Of a stretch of DNA of 64,000 nucleotides, positions 1 to 11,715 are shown piece after piece. The position numbers and the translations under genes were made by a program. The notes below the pieces were generated by a model. The model was not told the DNA's origin. It worked only from the letters and a program-made list of their open reading frames with translations, and did not search any database. Every line of letters starts with the position of its first letter. Position 1 is the first letter of the stretch. This DNA comes from Hygrocybe punicea (lineage: Eukaryota > Basidiomycota > Agaricomycetes > Agaricales > Hygrophoraceae): NCBI GenBank assembly GCA_963556145.1, contig OY744464.1:6299508-6363507 (forward strand). The letters are read 5' to 3'.

Positions 1-1
1 G

Positions 2-146
2 TTGACATCCACCGAACATCTCCACTGAACACACCGAACATGTTCGATGTGTTCGGTGTAGTATATCTAGTCGTACATTGACATCCACCAAACATGTCCG
101 GTGACCGAACACACCAAACAACATGTTTGTTGTAGTATATCTAGTC
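2..146. repeat. two tandem copies of a ~70 bp repeat
   Basis: Two imperfect copies lie side by side, at about 2-71 and 79-146. Each opens with TTGACATCCACC and closes with TGTAGTATATCTAGTC. The first copy also holds a near-palindrome around ACCGAACATGTTCG and TGTTCGGT. They lie about 380 bases upstream of the first gene, so they could be promoter-proximal, but no known element is recognised. Confidence 0.6.
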
Positions 147-529
147 CTTCTACATCCATCCAACAAGTCAGACTTGTTGTGCTTTTCCGTCAACGGACCA
201 GTCCGTGAATATTCATCGAACGAATTAACTCGATTTATCGCCTTACCAACTGAAAAATATTCCATACACTGCACATGTCGGTTTTCTGCGTGCAATTACT
301 AGCTTTGGACAACTTCTAAGCTCGAGCCACATCAAAAACATAAATAAATAGATCTGTTGTTTATGCATGCAAAGAAGCCGAACATGAGGTCGAACATGTG
401 GCGATTGATCTGGTCACGTGGTCGTGACATCCGTATTCATAGTCTGGAGCGTTGAGTAATAAATCCGCCCTTTTCTTTTGCTCTCAAATCGCCTCACACG
501 TCGACCAAAAAACTTTTATTTCATCTACC

Positions 530-2448
530 ATGTCCTTGCCAGTCGTCAAAACCTCGACTCCCGCTGTCAATCCCGCCGCCTTCAAGTACTGGCCTGATGC
601 GCTGCCCAAAAAGCTGCAGGAGCTACATCGCATCTTCCAAATCCAGTACATGGTCCCGCCCAAGATTCCGGCACCCAACAAGGAATCCGGCACCATTCCC
701 GTATTTTCTCGTAATCTCTATGTACTGAAGACACACCCCCACGATGCCACCGCCCGAGGTGAGTTATGGCGCGAAATCCCCGAACGATACGAGGAACCGC
801 TCCGTCGCTTGATTTATCAAATGGATATGTACATCTACGCGACAGCAGCCATCGCATACAACAAGGCACCCAACTACTCGCCGGACTACGTCAAAAATGA
901 TAAGGAAGGGACCGATTCACTTCGGGATTACCTCAAGTATACCGACACCGTCATGGACGAAATTTGGGCAGAAGTCTTAGTGGCGAAACGGGCAAACGAG
1001 CCGTGACTGGCGAAGCAAGATCTTCGATGATTGGCTCCTGAAAGAATTTTATGTCGGGAAACATTCTCCATCGGCTTTGATTCAACATGGCGCTGTGAAC
1101 ACCGAGATCAAGCCCGAGGATCTAGGTAAGTATATATGTATTTATGGCCAAATGAATTCTCACGTCTGGCATCATAGATTGGGCAAAATACGACGAATCC
1201 GTGCCAGCATGGCACAGCGGAACCTTGGCAAATTGGTCATTCAGTGGGCTTCCGGACGCCACAAAGCTCGAGATCATCGGTCATGTTATTGCTTGGTGTA
1301 AAGGACATAGTGTCCTCGTCGATTCTGATGTGGCGGATGATGATGAAGGTGTGATCTAGAATTACATGTGTGATTGTGCTAATGATATAATACATTTGCA
1401 GAGGAGCCCATTGCCCAGGGCAAGGGCAAGGGCAAAGCCAAGTCAAAATCGGTCAAAAAACAGAAGGCATCTTCTGCTGGTTTGTACAAATTTTCAACCA
1501 TAGTGGTGTATAGATCTATTGAATATTCAGGTGGCGCAGACAATTCGTCCGAGAAGGACAAAAAGAAGCCCAAGCCCAAGCCCAAGTCCAGTAAGTACTT
1601 TCATTGTCTGTGATTGTCATACATGCAAACCCTTCATCATGACAGAGCGCACAATCAAGTCCAAAGCCGAGGACGACGATGAGGGTGAGTTATTGAATTC
1701 CGAATATCAAAACGATGATCCAACACATTTATTCATGTATAGACGACATAAAGATGGAGGAGGACGTAGCCCCGGTAAAGAAGAAACGGTCTAAGGCCCA
1801 AATGCGTACGTTGCTCACCTTGTTATGATTAATGCACTGACATCTCGCAGTCGCTGTTGAAATTGGGTCGTCGCGCACAACCCGGCAATCGGCATCGGAG
1901 AAATTGACAATGGAGATTAAGCCACCCATCACCCCCAAGCCGGATGTTGTGGCACCGGAATCCGCAAAGTTGGACATTTTAGGACCAGAGTGGGCGGGGT
2001 TGTTGGATGTTGATAATGATATAACCATGGACAATGATGACGGATCTCCCGAACCTGAAAAGATGTCTCCCAGCGATGGTCACGAGGATGGCGAGATGGC
2101 AAAGAGGAGGAAATTGGATGTTGCTTCGGAGCAAGCGGGCATTATCGTAGAGAAGCTCAACCTGGTGAAGCCACCGAAGAAGTCTCCAACTCCAGGTATG
2201 TATTTCAACATTACATCATAGGCTGTATATATTCCAATTCTGATCTTCTCCATGTCCTAGGATTCCGTCCCAATACGCGTGCATCATCATGCCACCAGTC
2301 ATCGACCCCTGCAGAGCCCAGTGCTTCATCAATGGATGTGGATTGGAGCAACATCGTTCCACCCGAAATCCTACTCTCCATTACTCCAAGCCAAACGAGG
2401 CCTTCATCTCCCAAGCCATCGACATCCAAACTTGATCCCGGGCCTTAA
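530..2448 (+). CDS. Lys/Pro-rich multi-exon protein, unknown function, one apparent frameshift
   Basis: I do not recognise the family. The chosen start is the ATG at 530 (MSLPVVKTST); an in-frame upstream ATG at 452 is possible. The first exon encodes a folded-looking region with WPDALPKKLQELHRIF near its start. Seven short GT-AG introns follow (for example about 1125-1178 and 1804-1850). All have the same phase and all downstream exons join in frame to the TAA near 2448. Exons 3-6 are tiny and encode acidic and Lys-rich stretches (KKPKPKPK, KKKR, KRRK) that look like nuclear localisation signals and a disordered tail. The reading frame must shift by +1 between about 987 and 1005, since the first ORF stops at 1006 while the next frame continues as DWRSKIFDDWLL. 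This could be a mutation, an assembly error or an unseen intron. Function is unknown; a nuclear protein is an inference. Confidence 0.5.
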
Positions 2449-3536
2449 TTTCGGAGGAGTAAGTCCTTCTTTTGTGGAGTAATCATTATATTTGACTAAA
2501 AAGACTGTATCCCAGTCGTTGATTTCTGGAAACTTGGTGACAATCTGTGCCCTCAAATGTCCTCCTCATACATCGCTACTATTAACATTTGTACAGTTTC
2601 TATATATGTATTTCTTTTTGCTCCATTAAAAATGGTTTGTCTTACTGTCCTATGACCATAAGAATTGAGCATGATAGTGAGCATAGATACAGCATAAGGC
2701 ATCAATCTTGTTGACTGAAAATCTGTTTGTCTAAAAGATATCCTGGTGAATGCATTACTTTCAGTTCAGTTGTACAACCACCTACACACTCAACTTGAGA
2801 AGGACAACCTGAGATGACTCTCATTCGGGCTAATGAAAATTCAAATTGAATATATGTAAGAAACCAGAATCACGAACTTTATGGACCTATTAAATGAGGA
2901 TACAATGATACAAGAGTAACAAAACCCCCTCTTGTAGTGGAAGATATAACTGTCACTCCAAGGGGAGCTATGACTCTTTGGTACCGGAATAATACAGTAT
3001 ACTTGTGTGGGAATGATACGTACAGCTCCATAAAAATGACAATGTATTTCTGACAAGGATGAAGAACAATGATAATTTCCATGAATTACCAAGCAATTGT
3101 CAAATATGCACAGTTGTCAAACAGCCTGGTTGTTCAACTTCAATACCTGTTTTGTCTGTTGAGCAAGCCAGAAATAAATATCACTGAGACTCTGAAGATT
3201 AAATCCACAAAATATCTTAAAAGGGGGTACCATTGTTCTTCTCAGTCGGTTTGATCAATGTCTTGTCAGCCAGACCCCTAATAAGATCGTAAGGCAGCTA
3301 TTCATGATACAGATGCATTTTGGGCCTGTATCAAGGCATGTCACAGGAACATAGAATGGAATAAAAAAAGTAAACACAGATTTCTAAAGATTCAGGCACG
3401 CCTTATGGTGTTTTGGGAAAAGCTTACAAATAATATAATGTCATATGATCAATCCCATTGTGTTAATTGTTATTCATGATCCGAACCACTTGACTAGTTA
3501 AATGGGCGGTGTTTCCTCTTACTGTCACAAATCCTC
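2449..3536. other. AT-rich non-coding stretch, probably includes the Helitron 5' end
   Basis: No convincing gene is seen. The sequence is AT-rich with only short ORFs. The left end of the Helitron should lie here (expected form A followed by TC), but several TC starts are possible, for example near 2638 and 3508, and I could not choose between them. Confidence 0.4.
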
Positions 3537-6500
3537 ATGAATCCCCACAACATCATCCGTGTCTGCATTGCATGTTTGACTTATCTATATTTCCTTGCAA
3601 ATGCAACATTATTTCCACAACTATGCCAAGACAAACTTATGTATATCTCTCCTGAACCAATTTCCTGTCCTGTGATATCGACCTTGACCCAAGAATTGGA
3701 TGTTTTTCAAAGAAAACTCATAGAACATGAGTTGGCCCCAGATCAGGGCGATGCAACAATATTGATGCAAATAAATGCAACACTATATGTAAAGATCATT
3801 GGAATAACAAAAGAAACAAAAGATAACTTGACAGTCGATCCATTATTCGTTTGGACTACATTTAAAAATAGCGCCTTCAAAATGCGAATACGTTCTATTC
3901 AATATGCAAGAACATATTTCTTACCTCCTAAATATCTCTTTGCTTTGTATTGTCTTCTCAAACCTATCACTGTCCAATGTCGTTGTAAAATGATCAAAGC
4001 ATTGCTCATGCGATCGCTATTGAGACGACATGATTTCAAAACATATTTATTTCATTGTATTACTAGTTCTCTATCACATGCAACGTTGCTGTGGACCACA
4101 CTATGTTTCATAATACGGCATAGCCGTTCAAACATAATTGTGTTCAATTTGAATTTATTCGGACACTTGTTTAAATCTTTATATATAAATTTCGTTCATA
4201 GATATGACTACATTGGTGGTGGTAAACGAATACCAACATTCAAGTTTAGCTTTCTTCAATCTTTTATGCTACCGTCTAATAATATCAACCATGATTCTGA
4301 CATATTATTCGAATATGTGGGGCATATTGATGAACAAACAGCCAACACTTTATATGAAGATAGAAAAACATATGCATGTGTTAAAATGCCTTTACATGAA
4401 CTTCTGCCAAATTTGACAGTGAAGGATATTGGTGAAATAACAACAATACATGGTATATATTTGACATTACGAAGATTACATGGACAAGATCTATCTGTGG
4501 CATTAATGAGGCATAATTGTTCAGCTTGTGATACTCATGTTTCTATTTTTCATGTGCATGATATTAAATCACATAAAGACCTGTGTAAACAGTGGTACAG
4601 AAGACAAAAAATGACAGAAACATATGAGTGCGGCAAAGAAGAAACTCAGGCTCAAATGAAAGAAGAATTGGACAAGTCAGATGAGCAATTATTTCCTCCT
4701 CCTCCTCCATCTATTGAATTGAAGGAAACCATAATCAGCAACTGGTGCAGAGATACATCACCTGAATGTTTCCAAGAAAGTGGGTGTGCTGTATGTGGTC
4801 AATTGGTTGCATTGAAAAACATGTCTTTATTGTCAAAGACGAAGGTTAATCTGAAAATATTAACTAGAGACAATATGGGAATCACAAGATGTGAACGATA
4901 TCATTGTTCTGATCCAATAGAGGATATCAAAGGTCCAGTGCTAGATGACACATGTAAATGGATGTGCAAACCATGTGTGCTCAGTCTGAATAAAGGCCAA
5001 ACTCCCAAATATGCTTTGGCGAATGGACTTTGGATGGGAAGAATTCCTGCACAACTTCAAAATCTAACATTTGCTGAACAACTTTTGATTGCCCGTGTTC
5101 GTCACAACAAATGTATTGTTCGTGTCTCCTCTGGGATGCATAAAATGAAAGCAAATGCCATCATGTTTCAAAACCCAACACCAAAGATATATCAACGGTT
5201 GCCTCCAACAATTAAAGAACTTGATGAAGTGCTAGCGTTTATTTTCACTGGTCCTGCCAGACCAACTCCAGAAGACATGGAGCGAACGCCTTTATTGGTT
5301 CGCCAAAGGCGAGTTTCTGCAGCTTTAGAATGGCTGAAATTGAATCACATGGATTACTATGATTTAGATATCTCCTATGAAAATCTAGCACAATATCCAG
5401 ATCATGGAATTCCTGTTGTGGTTGCATATCGACCAGCAGACACAAATAAGGAACCAGAAGCCACTAGTGCATTTGACAATGAAGTGGAAGATGGTGTGGA
5501 AGATGGGCCTTGTCCCTTTGTTGTTAGTGGGGTAACTGGCGAATATCTAGATATTACAAGTCCAAAGGCATTAATAGCTAGAGCAACCAAGCACTTGATA
5601 GATGACCATGGTGGTGTTCTTGCCATAAGCCATGCTAGAAATCCAGAATCGTTCTTTAATAATCCTCAGTTATATCCTATGATGTTTCCCTGCCTATTTC
5701 CATATGGCTTGGGTGGTATTAGCAGCATAGACAATGATGTTTTAAGCATCAGTGATATGATGCACAAAAGACATCTCCTGATGTACCATGACAAAAGATT
5801 TCAAACCGATCCCTATTTTCCATTGATTGCATTCAATCAAGAACAAATCAAGGACAGTACAACCGGAGGATATTTGTTGACTAATAAACATAATTTCAAC
5901 GATATTGCAGATCGCCTGATGAATATCAATACAGCTGTTTTGGATGACCTCTCTAAGAGATTATCTAGAGGTGATAGAGTCAAACCAGATACATCGGAAG
6001 AGAAAGCATGCTATAAACTCATTTCTGATCTGGATCACGTAGCTGGTCAGGTCAAAGGTTCAATTACTAACAAGAAATACATGCGAAATGAGATTTGGTC
6101 TCTGATATCCTATATTGGTGCTCTGACTTGGTTTATCACTTTTGCACCTGCAGACATCAATCACCCACTATGCTTATATTATGCTGACAACAAAGAAAAG
6201 TTTTATCCTAAACTACGTCTACCCCAGGATTGTTACAAACTAATTGCAAACAATCCAGTTGCTGGAGCCCGCTTTTTTCACTTTACTACTGAAATGTTCA
6301 TCAAACATATATTAGGAATAAATGAATCTCATCCTGGCCTGTATGGAAACACATCAGGTTATTATGCAACGGTAGAGGAACAAGGACGTCTTACCTTGCA
6401 TCTTCATATGCTGTTGTGGATAAAGGGATGCCTTACACCTCAGGAAATACGTGACAAAATTATGGGTGAAAATTCTGACTTTCAGAAAAGATTAGTGGAA

Positions 6501-9500
6501 TATTTGGAAAGTTTGTGTGTAGGACAATTCATGACAGGTTCTAAAGATGAGGTATCACAGAAAATGGAACAGACAATGTCGAAACCTGAATATCAACCAC
6601 CAACATGTGTCATGCCAGATCCACCATCATATAATTGTTCCATGAATTGTCAATATCACAACAAAAGATCAACATGGTGGCAAAGGTTTCAAGATGTTGT
6701 AGATGATCTTTTATTGCGATTAAATGTACATAACAGGCATGATGGCAAAAAAAAGCCATACTGTCTTAATTCGAAAGGTGAATGTAAACGACGATTTCCC
6801 CTTGATATCTTTCAACAAACTTTTGTAGAACCTAACACTGGTGCTCTCAACCTCAAGCATGGTGAACCTTGGATGAACACGGTGACACCTGAAGTTACAT
6901 ATATGCTACGATGCAATTCTGATGTGACCAGCTTATTATCAGGTACTGCTATAAAGGCCATAGTTGCATACATAACAGATTATATTACAAAATTCTCCTT
7001 GAAGACCTATAGCATTTTTGAAGTGATAAAAAGTATTTTTGATAAGAATTCCGAAATGATTGGTGGCGACCTGAAAAGAAAAGACAAAGTCAGAAAGCTG
7101 TTTACACAAATAGTCAATTCACTCACCTCCAAAATGGAAATTGGTGCTCCAATGGCTTCATTGTATGTCCTTGGAAATCCTGATCACTACACCAGTCATA
7201 AATTTGTGCCATTCTTTTGGAGATCTTATGTTAAAGAGGTTATCAGTGCATGGTCTGATGAAGAAATTCCTAATATATGTGAAGACCAAAATAATGCACA
7301 AAAGGTTGTTATTGGTAAGAATAATGGCGCATACATTGGACTTTCCAAAGTAAATAATTATATGTTCAGACCCGCCTTGTATGATAATGTATCACTGTAT
7401 GACTGGATACATCTTGCCACTATGGAACCAAAGAAAAGACGCACCAAAACAAAGACCAAAAGGGCCAGAAAAGAACCAGTGCAAAACCAAATTTTTGACA
7501 ATCTAGGCTGTGATGATTTGTCTGACTCTTGCACTGAACCTACTAATGTTGACTATTCCAGTGATGACAACTTGTCTGATGTCGTTGATAATGATATACT
7601 CATGGAGATAGATGAAATTCCAAAACCTGATAGTTTGAATAGACATGCAGGCACAGAAATAGCTGATAAAACAAATGAAGTTGATCTTAATAAATTGACA
7701 AAATTTGAAAATGATTATACTTTACATTCCAATCATCCACAATATCTTACCCACCATGCCAAAATGAAAGGGAATGATCCTTTCATAGTTCCTAATTTTA
7801 TTCCGAACACTTTGCCAAGGGCTGACCATGGTGATCGAGAATATTATTGTTGTACAATGTTAACATTTTTCAAGCCATGGAGAAGTGGCAAAGAACTCAA
7901 AAGTAAATTACAAACATGGGATAATGCTTTTATAGACCACGAGTTTTCTAAAAAAGAACTAGAGATCATGAAATACTTTGGTCTGCGGTATGAATGTTTG
8001 GATGCAAGAGATGATTTCTCTGCTAAACGTCAGAAGAATAATACTGCAAATATAAGGTATTCATGGGCGACCTCAAACGGTCTTGATGAACTGGATGACA
8101 TGCACAATGCTGAATTTGCATTTAATGGCGATGACTTCAACAACAATATTGATGAAGACAATAATGACACGGAAATACTCCTGAAACTTGGTCAAAAAGG
8201 ACAAAAAAGGAAAGATCAAATGCTGATAGCTGAAAGAACTTTGAAAAGGTCAGGGTGGCTCGATGATTGTATTGATGGTACCCCAGATATAGGACCGTTG
8301 ATACCTATAGAACCACCTGTAGTACAATCAGCAAAATTGTGGAGAACTGCAGTCCTTGCAAAGAAAAAGGAAATCATCGATGACAGAAATAAAAATTTAC
8401 CAACAAACACAGCAACCATAAATAAATTGGGAAATTTTCAATATAATGATGTCAAGATAGTGGATGCAGCATACATCAACCATATGTTTATTCCTGCAAA
8501 CAGAGCTGATTGTCATCTTATTGATGTAACTATCAATGATTACAAGTTGAACACTGACCAAAAGAGAGCATTTCATATCATTGCGAATCACTCTACCTTG
8601 ATTAACGGTTCTGATAAGCTACGCATGTATCTTGGTGGGATGGCAGGCACAGGGAAATCACAAGTCATCAAAGCATTGACTAGTTTTTTTGGTAAACACA
8701 ACGAAAATCATCGATTTGTGGTTCTTGCACCAACCGGTGGTGCTGCTGCCCTTGTAAATGGATCCACATATCACTCCATTCTTGGAATTAATCAGGGAGG
8801 ATCATCTCGTTCCCTTGCACAAGTACGTGCCAATCTTGATGGTGTGGATTACATTTTCATTGATGAGGTGTCAATGTTATCTTGCAGAGATATGTATAAA
8901 ATCAGTGCTCAGTGTGCAAAAGCACGTGGTGTTTATGATGAACCCTTTGGTGGCATTAATATGATATTTGCAGGAGATTTTGGCCAACTTCCACCAGCTA
9001 TGAGTGGTGCTCCTTTATACTCTGGAACCGTTGGTGTCCAAATCAATTCCAGTCAAACTATAGCAAATCAGGAAGCGGCTATAGGCAAAGCTCTTTGGCA
9101 TCAAATAACAACAGTTGTTATATTACGTGAAAATATGAGACAAACCAATCAGTCAGAAGAAGATGTCCAACTGAGGCTTGCTTTGGAAAACATGAGATAC
9201 AAAGCATGTACTCCCAAAGATATTGCATTTCTTCGTACTCGTGTTGCAGGAAAAGGTCCAAATGATCCAAAATTAGCCCAAAAGAAATTCAGGAATGTGT
9301 CAGTTATAACTGCATTGAATGCACAAAAAGACAAAATCAATGAACTTGGTATTCAACGTTTTGCTGCTGAAAATAGGAGACCATTAACATCATTCTATTC
9401 CATAGACAGATGGAATGATCCTACTAGTTCCAATAGCGAAAGAAAATCTCATCACATGTCAACAATTTTGGATCCTATTCGACACACAAAGATATTGGAA

Positions 9501-11276
9501 CCTTCACTCCAAAAGCTACTTTGGAGCCAACCACATGCATCATCCTCTGATCATATACCAGGAAGATTGGACTTATGTGTAGGCATGCCAGTGATGCTGA
9601 GGAACAATGATGCAACAGAGTGCTGCATTACCAAAGGAGCAGAGGGCATAGTTGTGGGTTGGCAGAGTGCAATAGGTCCTGAGCAACAAACTGTACTGGA
9701 CACTTTATTTGTCAGATTATTGAATCCTCCAAAAAAAATTAACATAGAAGGACTTCCTGAAAATGTTGTGCCGATTACAAAACATGTCACTTCCACCATG
9801 TGCTCATTACCCAATGATGATGTGATATCTTTGTCAAGAGAACAAGTGTTGGTACTACCTAATTTTGCAATGACTGATTATGCATGTCAAGGACGTACTC
9901 GTCCTAACAATGTAGTTGACCTCAGTAGTTGTAGAAACCACCAATCCTATTATACTTGCTTATCAAGAAGTGCTTCTGCAGCAGGAACTATCATCATGCA
10001 AGGCTTTGATCCTAAAGTAATTACTGGGGGTGCTTCTGGATATCTCAGGCAGGAATTCAGAGAATTAGAACTGCTTGATGAGATTACCAAACTGAAATAT
10101 CAAGGACTCTTACCAGACCATGTCAAGGGAGATCAGCGAAATTCTATCATTGATCAATTTAGAAAATGGAAAGGAAAGTCATATATTCCAAAAAACATTC
10201 ATCATGCTATTGCATGGAAAGCCACAGAGCAACTAAATCAATACACAACACAGCCCTCTCCATGGCAATTAATTAAACATATGAACAAAAATCAAAAGGC
10301 AGATTTCAGAAACCTCAACTTTGTTCCTGCAAAAGGAACTGTTCCAATCACTGTCACTCATAAAAATTCGACGGCCAATGTATTGCAAAATAAAAAACGA
10401 AAATTACAACAAGTTGTAAGTTCATCTTCCATAGTGAAAAAAAGACGAAAAACAAGTACTATTGAATTAAATGAACCAAAAGGGTTTATATGGGATGCGG
10501 AAGATTGGAGCTGTGCTTATGATTCACTCTTTACAATATTACTAGCAATATGGAATGAAGATCCATCAAGTTGGAAAAAAAGATTCAATAGCATCAATGA
10601 AATATTAAAGATTTTGAGCTTAGGATTCAAACGATCCAAGAATCACACAACAGATTTAGAAACAGTTAGAAATACAATCAGACATTTATTGCATCAAGAT
10701 AAACCCGAAATATTTCCTTATGGTCAAGTTGGCATTGCCATAAGTGATTTGGCCCATTATATAATGAAAGCAAATGAACCAATGACTTCAACTTGTCTTA
10801 AATGTATCAATTGTAAAAACATAACCATTCTGGAAAATGATAGATGTGACGCCATCTTTCATTGTTCATATTCATTTTCTGGAACAATCTCAACATGTCT
10901 TGCTCAAATCATAGTTAATAGACAACGGCACAAATGTCAATTGTGTTGGGGAGAGATTACTAAATTTATTGCATTTAACAAAATTCCACCTCTAATCATG
11001 TTTACAGTTGACTCTATTGAGAATTTAATAATTAGTCAAGTTATAAACTTGTCAATTGATAACATATCCACTGCTTTCACATTGAGAGGAATTGTGTACT
11101 TTGGTGATGCACATTTTACTGCCCGCATATTCATCAACAGTATGGTATGGTTTCATGATGGTATATCAACCAGATCAATTTGTATTAATGAAGGTGATAT
11201 AGATGACTTTTCAAATATTAATTTATTGTCATGTAATGGTAATAATGCTGTACTGTTTATATATGCTCAATCTTAA
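3537..11276 (+). CDS. Helitron Rep-helicase with C-terminal ubiquitin-protease-like domain
   Basis: This 2579-residue intronless protein would nick and unwind DNA for rolling-circle transposition. An N-terminal Cys-rich region with several CxxC pairs (CAVCGQL, CKPC) resembles DUF6570 of basidiomycete Helitrons. The Rep nuclease shows the HUH motif HLHMLLW (His 955 and 957) and the two-tyrosine motif YITDYITK (Tyr 1145 and 1149). A PIF1-family helicase follows, with Walker A GGMAGTGKS at 1700-1708, Walker B IDEVSML (Asp 1776, Glu 1777) and AGDFGQLPP. After the helicase comes a basic linker, then about 260 residues resembling a C19 ubiquitin-specific protease. That domain has a Cys box with DWSCAYDS (Cys 2326), paired CxxC fingers (CLKCINC, CQLC) and a His box GDAHFTARI (His 2526) followed by WFHDG. 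The peptidase reading is by motif only; the Rep and helicase calls are firm. The first ATG in frame was taken as start, but the true N terminus could differ. Confidence 0.9.
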   Translation: MNPHNIIRVCIACLTYLYFLANATLFPQLCQDKLMYISPEPISCPVISTLTQELDVFQRKLIEHELAPDQGDATILMQINATLYVKIIGITKETKDNLTVDPLFVWTTFKNSAFKMRIRSIQYARTYFLPPKYLFALYCLLKPITVQCRCKMIKALLMRSLLRRHDFKTYLFHCITSSLSHATLLWTTLCFIIRHSRSNIIVFNLNLFGHLFKSLYINFVHRYDYIGGGKRIPTFKFSFLQSFMLPSNNINHDSDILFEYVGHIDEQTANTLYEDRKTYACVKMPLHELLPNLTVKDIGEITTIHGIYLTLRRLHGQDLSVALMRHNCSACDTHVSIFHVHDIKSHKDLCKQWYRRQKMTETYECGKEETQAQMKEELDKSDEQLFPPPPPSIELKETIISNWCRDTSPECFQESGCAVCGQLVALKNMSLLSKTKVNLKILTRDNMGITRCERYHCSDPIEDIKGPVLDDTCKWMCKPCVLSLNKGQTPKYALANGLWMGRIPAQLQNLTFAEQLLIARVRHNKCIVRVSSGMHKMKANAIMFQNPTPKIYQRLPPTIKELDEVLAFIFTGPARPTPEDMERTPLLVRQRRVSAALEWLKLNHMDYYDLDISYENLAQYPDHGIPVVVAYRPADTNKEPEATSAFDNEVEDGVEDGPCPFVVSGVTGEYLDITSPKALIARATKHLIDDHGGVLAISHARNPESFFNNPQLYPMMFPCLFPYGLGGISSIDNDVLSISDMMHKRHLLMYHDKRFQTDPYFPLIAFNQEQIKDSTTGGYLLTNKHNFNDIADRLMNINTAVLDDLSKRLSRGDRVKPDTSEEKACYKLISDLDHVAGQVKGSITNKKYMRNEIWSLISYIGALTWFITFAPADINHPLCLYYADNKEKFYPKLRLPQDCYKLIANNPVAGARFFHFTTEMFIKHILGINESHPGLYGNTSGYYATVEEQGRLTLHLHMLLWIKGCLTPQEIRDKIMGENSDFQKRLVEYLESLCVGQFMTGSKDEVSQKMEQTMSKPEYQPPTCVMPDPPSYNCSMNCQYHNKRSTWWQRFQDVVDDLLLRLNVHNRHDGKKKPYCLNSKGECKRRFPLDIFQQTFVEPNTGALNLKHGEPWMNTVTPEVTYMLRCNSDVTSLLSGTAIKAIVAYITDYITKFSLKTYSIFEVIKSIFDKNSEMIGGDLKRKDKVRKLFTQIVNSLTSKMEIGAPMASLYVLGNPDHYTSHKFVPFFWRSYVKEVISAWSDEEIPNICEDQNNAQKVVIGKNNGAYIGLSKVNNYMFRPALYDNVSLYDWIHLATMEPKKRRTKTKTKRARKEPVQNQIFDNLGCDDLSDSCTEPTNVDYSSDDNLSDVVDNDILMEIDEIPKPDSLNRHAGTEIADKTNEVDLNKLTKFENDYTLHSNHPQYLTHHAKMKGNDPFIVPNFIPNTLPRADHGDREYYCCTMLTFFKPWRSGKELKSKLQTWDNAFIDHEFSKKELEIMKYFGLRYECLDARDDFSAKRQKNNTANIRYSWATSNGLDELDDMHNAEFAFNGDDFNNNIDEDNNDTEILLKLGQKGQKRKDQMLIAERTLKRSGWLDDCIDGTPDIGPLIPIEPPVVQSAKLWRTAVLAKKKEIIDDRNKNLPTNTATINKLGNFQYNDVKIVDAAYINHMFIPANRADCHLIDVTINDYKLNTDQKRAFHIIANHSTLINGSDKLRMYLGGMAGTGKSQVIKALTSFFGKHNENHRFVVLAPTGGAAALVNGSTYHSILGINQGGSSRSLAQVRANLDGVDYIFIDEVSMLSCRDMYKISAQCAKARGVYDEPFGGINMIFAGDFGQLPPAMSGAPLYSGTVGVQINSSQTIANQEAAIGKALWHQITTVVILRENMRQTNQSEEDVQLRLALENMRYKACTPKDIAFLRTRVAGKGPNDPKLAQKKFRNVSVITALNAQKDKINELGIQRFAAENRRPLTSFYSIDRWNDPTSSNSERKSHHMSTILDPIRHTKILEPSLQKLLWSQPHASSSDHIPGRLDLCVGMPVMLRNNDATECCITKGAEGIVVGWQSAIGPEQQTVLDTLFVRLLNPPKKINIEGLPENVVPITKHVTSTMCSLPNDDVISLSREQVLVLPNFAMTDYACQGRTRPNNVVDLSSCRNHQSYYTCLSRSASAAGTIIMQGFDPKVITGGASGYLRQEFRELELLDEITKLKYQGLLPDHVKGDQRNSIIDQFRKWKGKSYIPKNIHHAIAWKATEQLNQYTTQPSPWQLIKHMNKNQKADFRNLNFVPAKGTVPITVTHKNSTANVLQNKKRKLQQVVSSSSIVKKRRKTSTIELNEPKGFIWDAEDWSCAYDSLFTILLAIWNEDPSSWKKRFNSINEILKILSLGFKRSKNHTTDLETVRNTIRHLLHQDKPEIFPYGQVGIAISDLAHYIMKANEPMTSTCLKCINCKNITILENDRCDAIFHCSYSFSGTISTCLAQIIVNRQRHKCQLCWGEITKFIAFNKIPPLIMFTVDSIENLIISQVINLSIDNISTAFTLRGIVYFGDAHFTARIFINSMVWFHDGISTRSICINEGDIDDFSNINLLSCNGNNAVLFIYAQS

Positions 11277-11313
11277 TATGTGTTCTCTTGCTAAAAGAAG
11301 GGACGAGTAACAT

Positions 11314-11345
11314 GCCATGCAAAGCAATGGCCCACACCCCACTAG
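11314..11345 (+). other. Helitron 3' terminal hairpin and CTAG end
   Basis: GCCAT at 11314-11318 pairs with ATGGC at 11327-11331, and the inner GC pairs extend the stem with one bulged A. Ten bases later CTAG (11342-11345) meets T. The layout matches the canonical Helitron terminator, which is a hairpin 10-12 nt before CTRR. Confidence 0.8.
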
Positions 11346-11715
11346 TACTTAGTATACGTGTAGAATGATATCTATTCTAGGCAGTGACAATAAAACTACC
11401 AACAATTGTTTGTTCAGCTAATGATTAATGATCCTTTATCATACCCCTTGCTTATCTGGCCAAACTCCCTGTCTGTCAGGTAGTGTTGCCACAGTCTGGT
11501 TAAAGACCGCGGACCGTTCGGACCGGACCGAAATTTAACCGAACCATTGGTAACGGTCCGGTTACGGTCCCAGACCGCGGTTAACCGTGGACCGACTGGT
11601 TCAAAGTTCCAAATTAGGCAATTTGTGGGCATAGGGCTCCCACAAGTCCCATGACCTGCAGTTTGCTCCCCACATCACCATCACTGTCTCCTCAACGACG
11701 TCTCTGACTTTCTCA

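Larger units (their letters stand above)
3537..11345 (+). mobile_element. Helitron rolling-circle transposon (right end defined, left end not)
   Basis: The element is defined by the Rep-helicase gene at 3537-11276 and by a textbook 3' end. A short hairpin at 11314-11331 is followed by 10 nt and then CTAG at 11342-11345, and the next base is T, as expected for insertion between A and T. The true left end lies upstream of 3537 and is not resolved. No target duplication is expected for Helitrons. The coding region has no stop codon and all catalytic motifs are present, so the copy may be competent. Confidence 0.85.
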
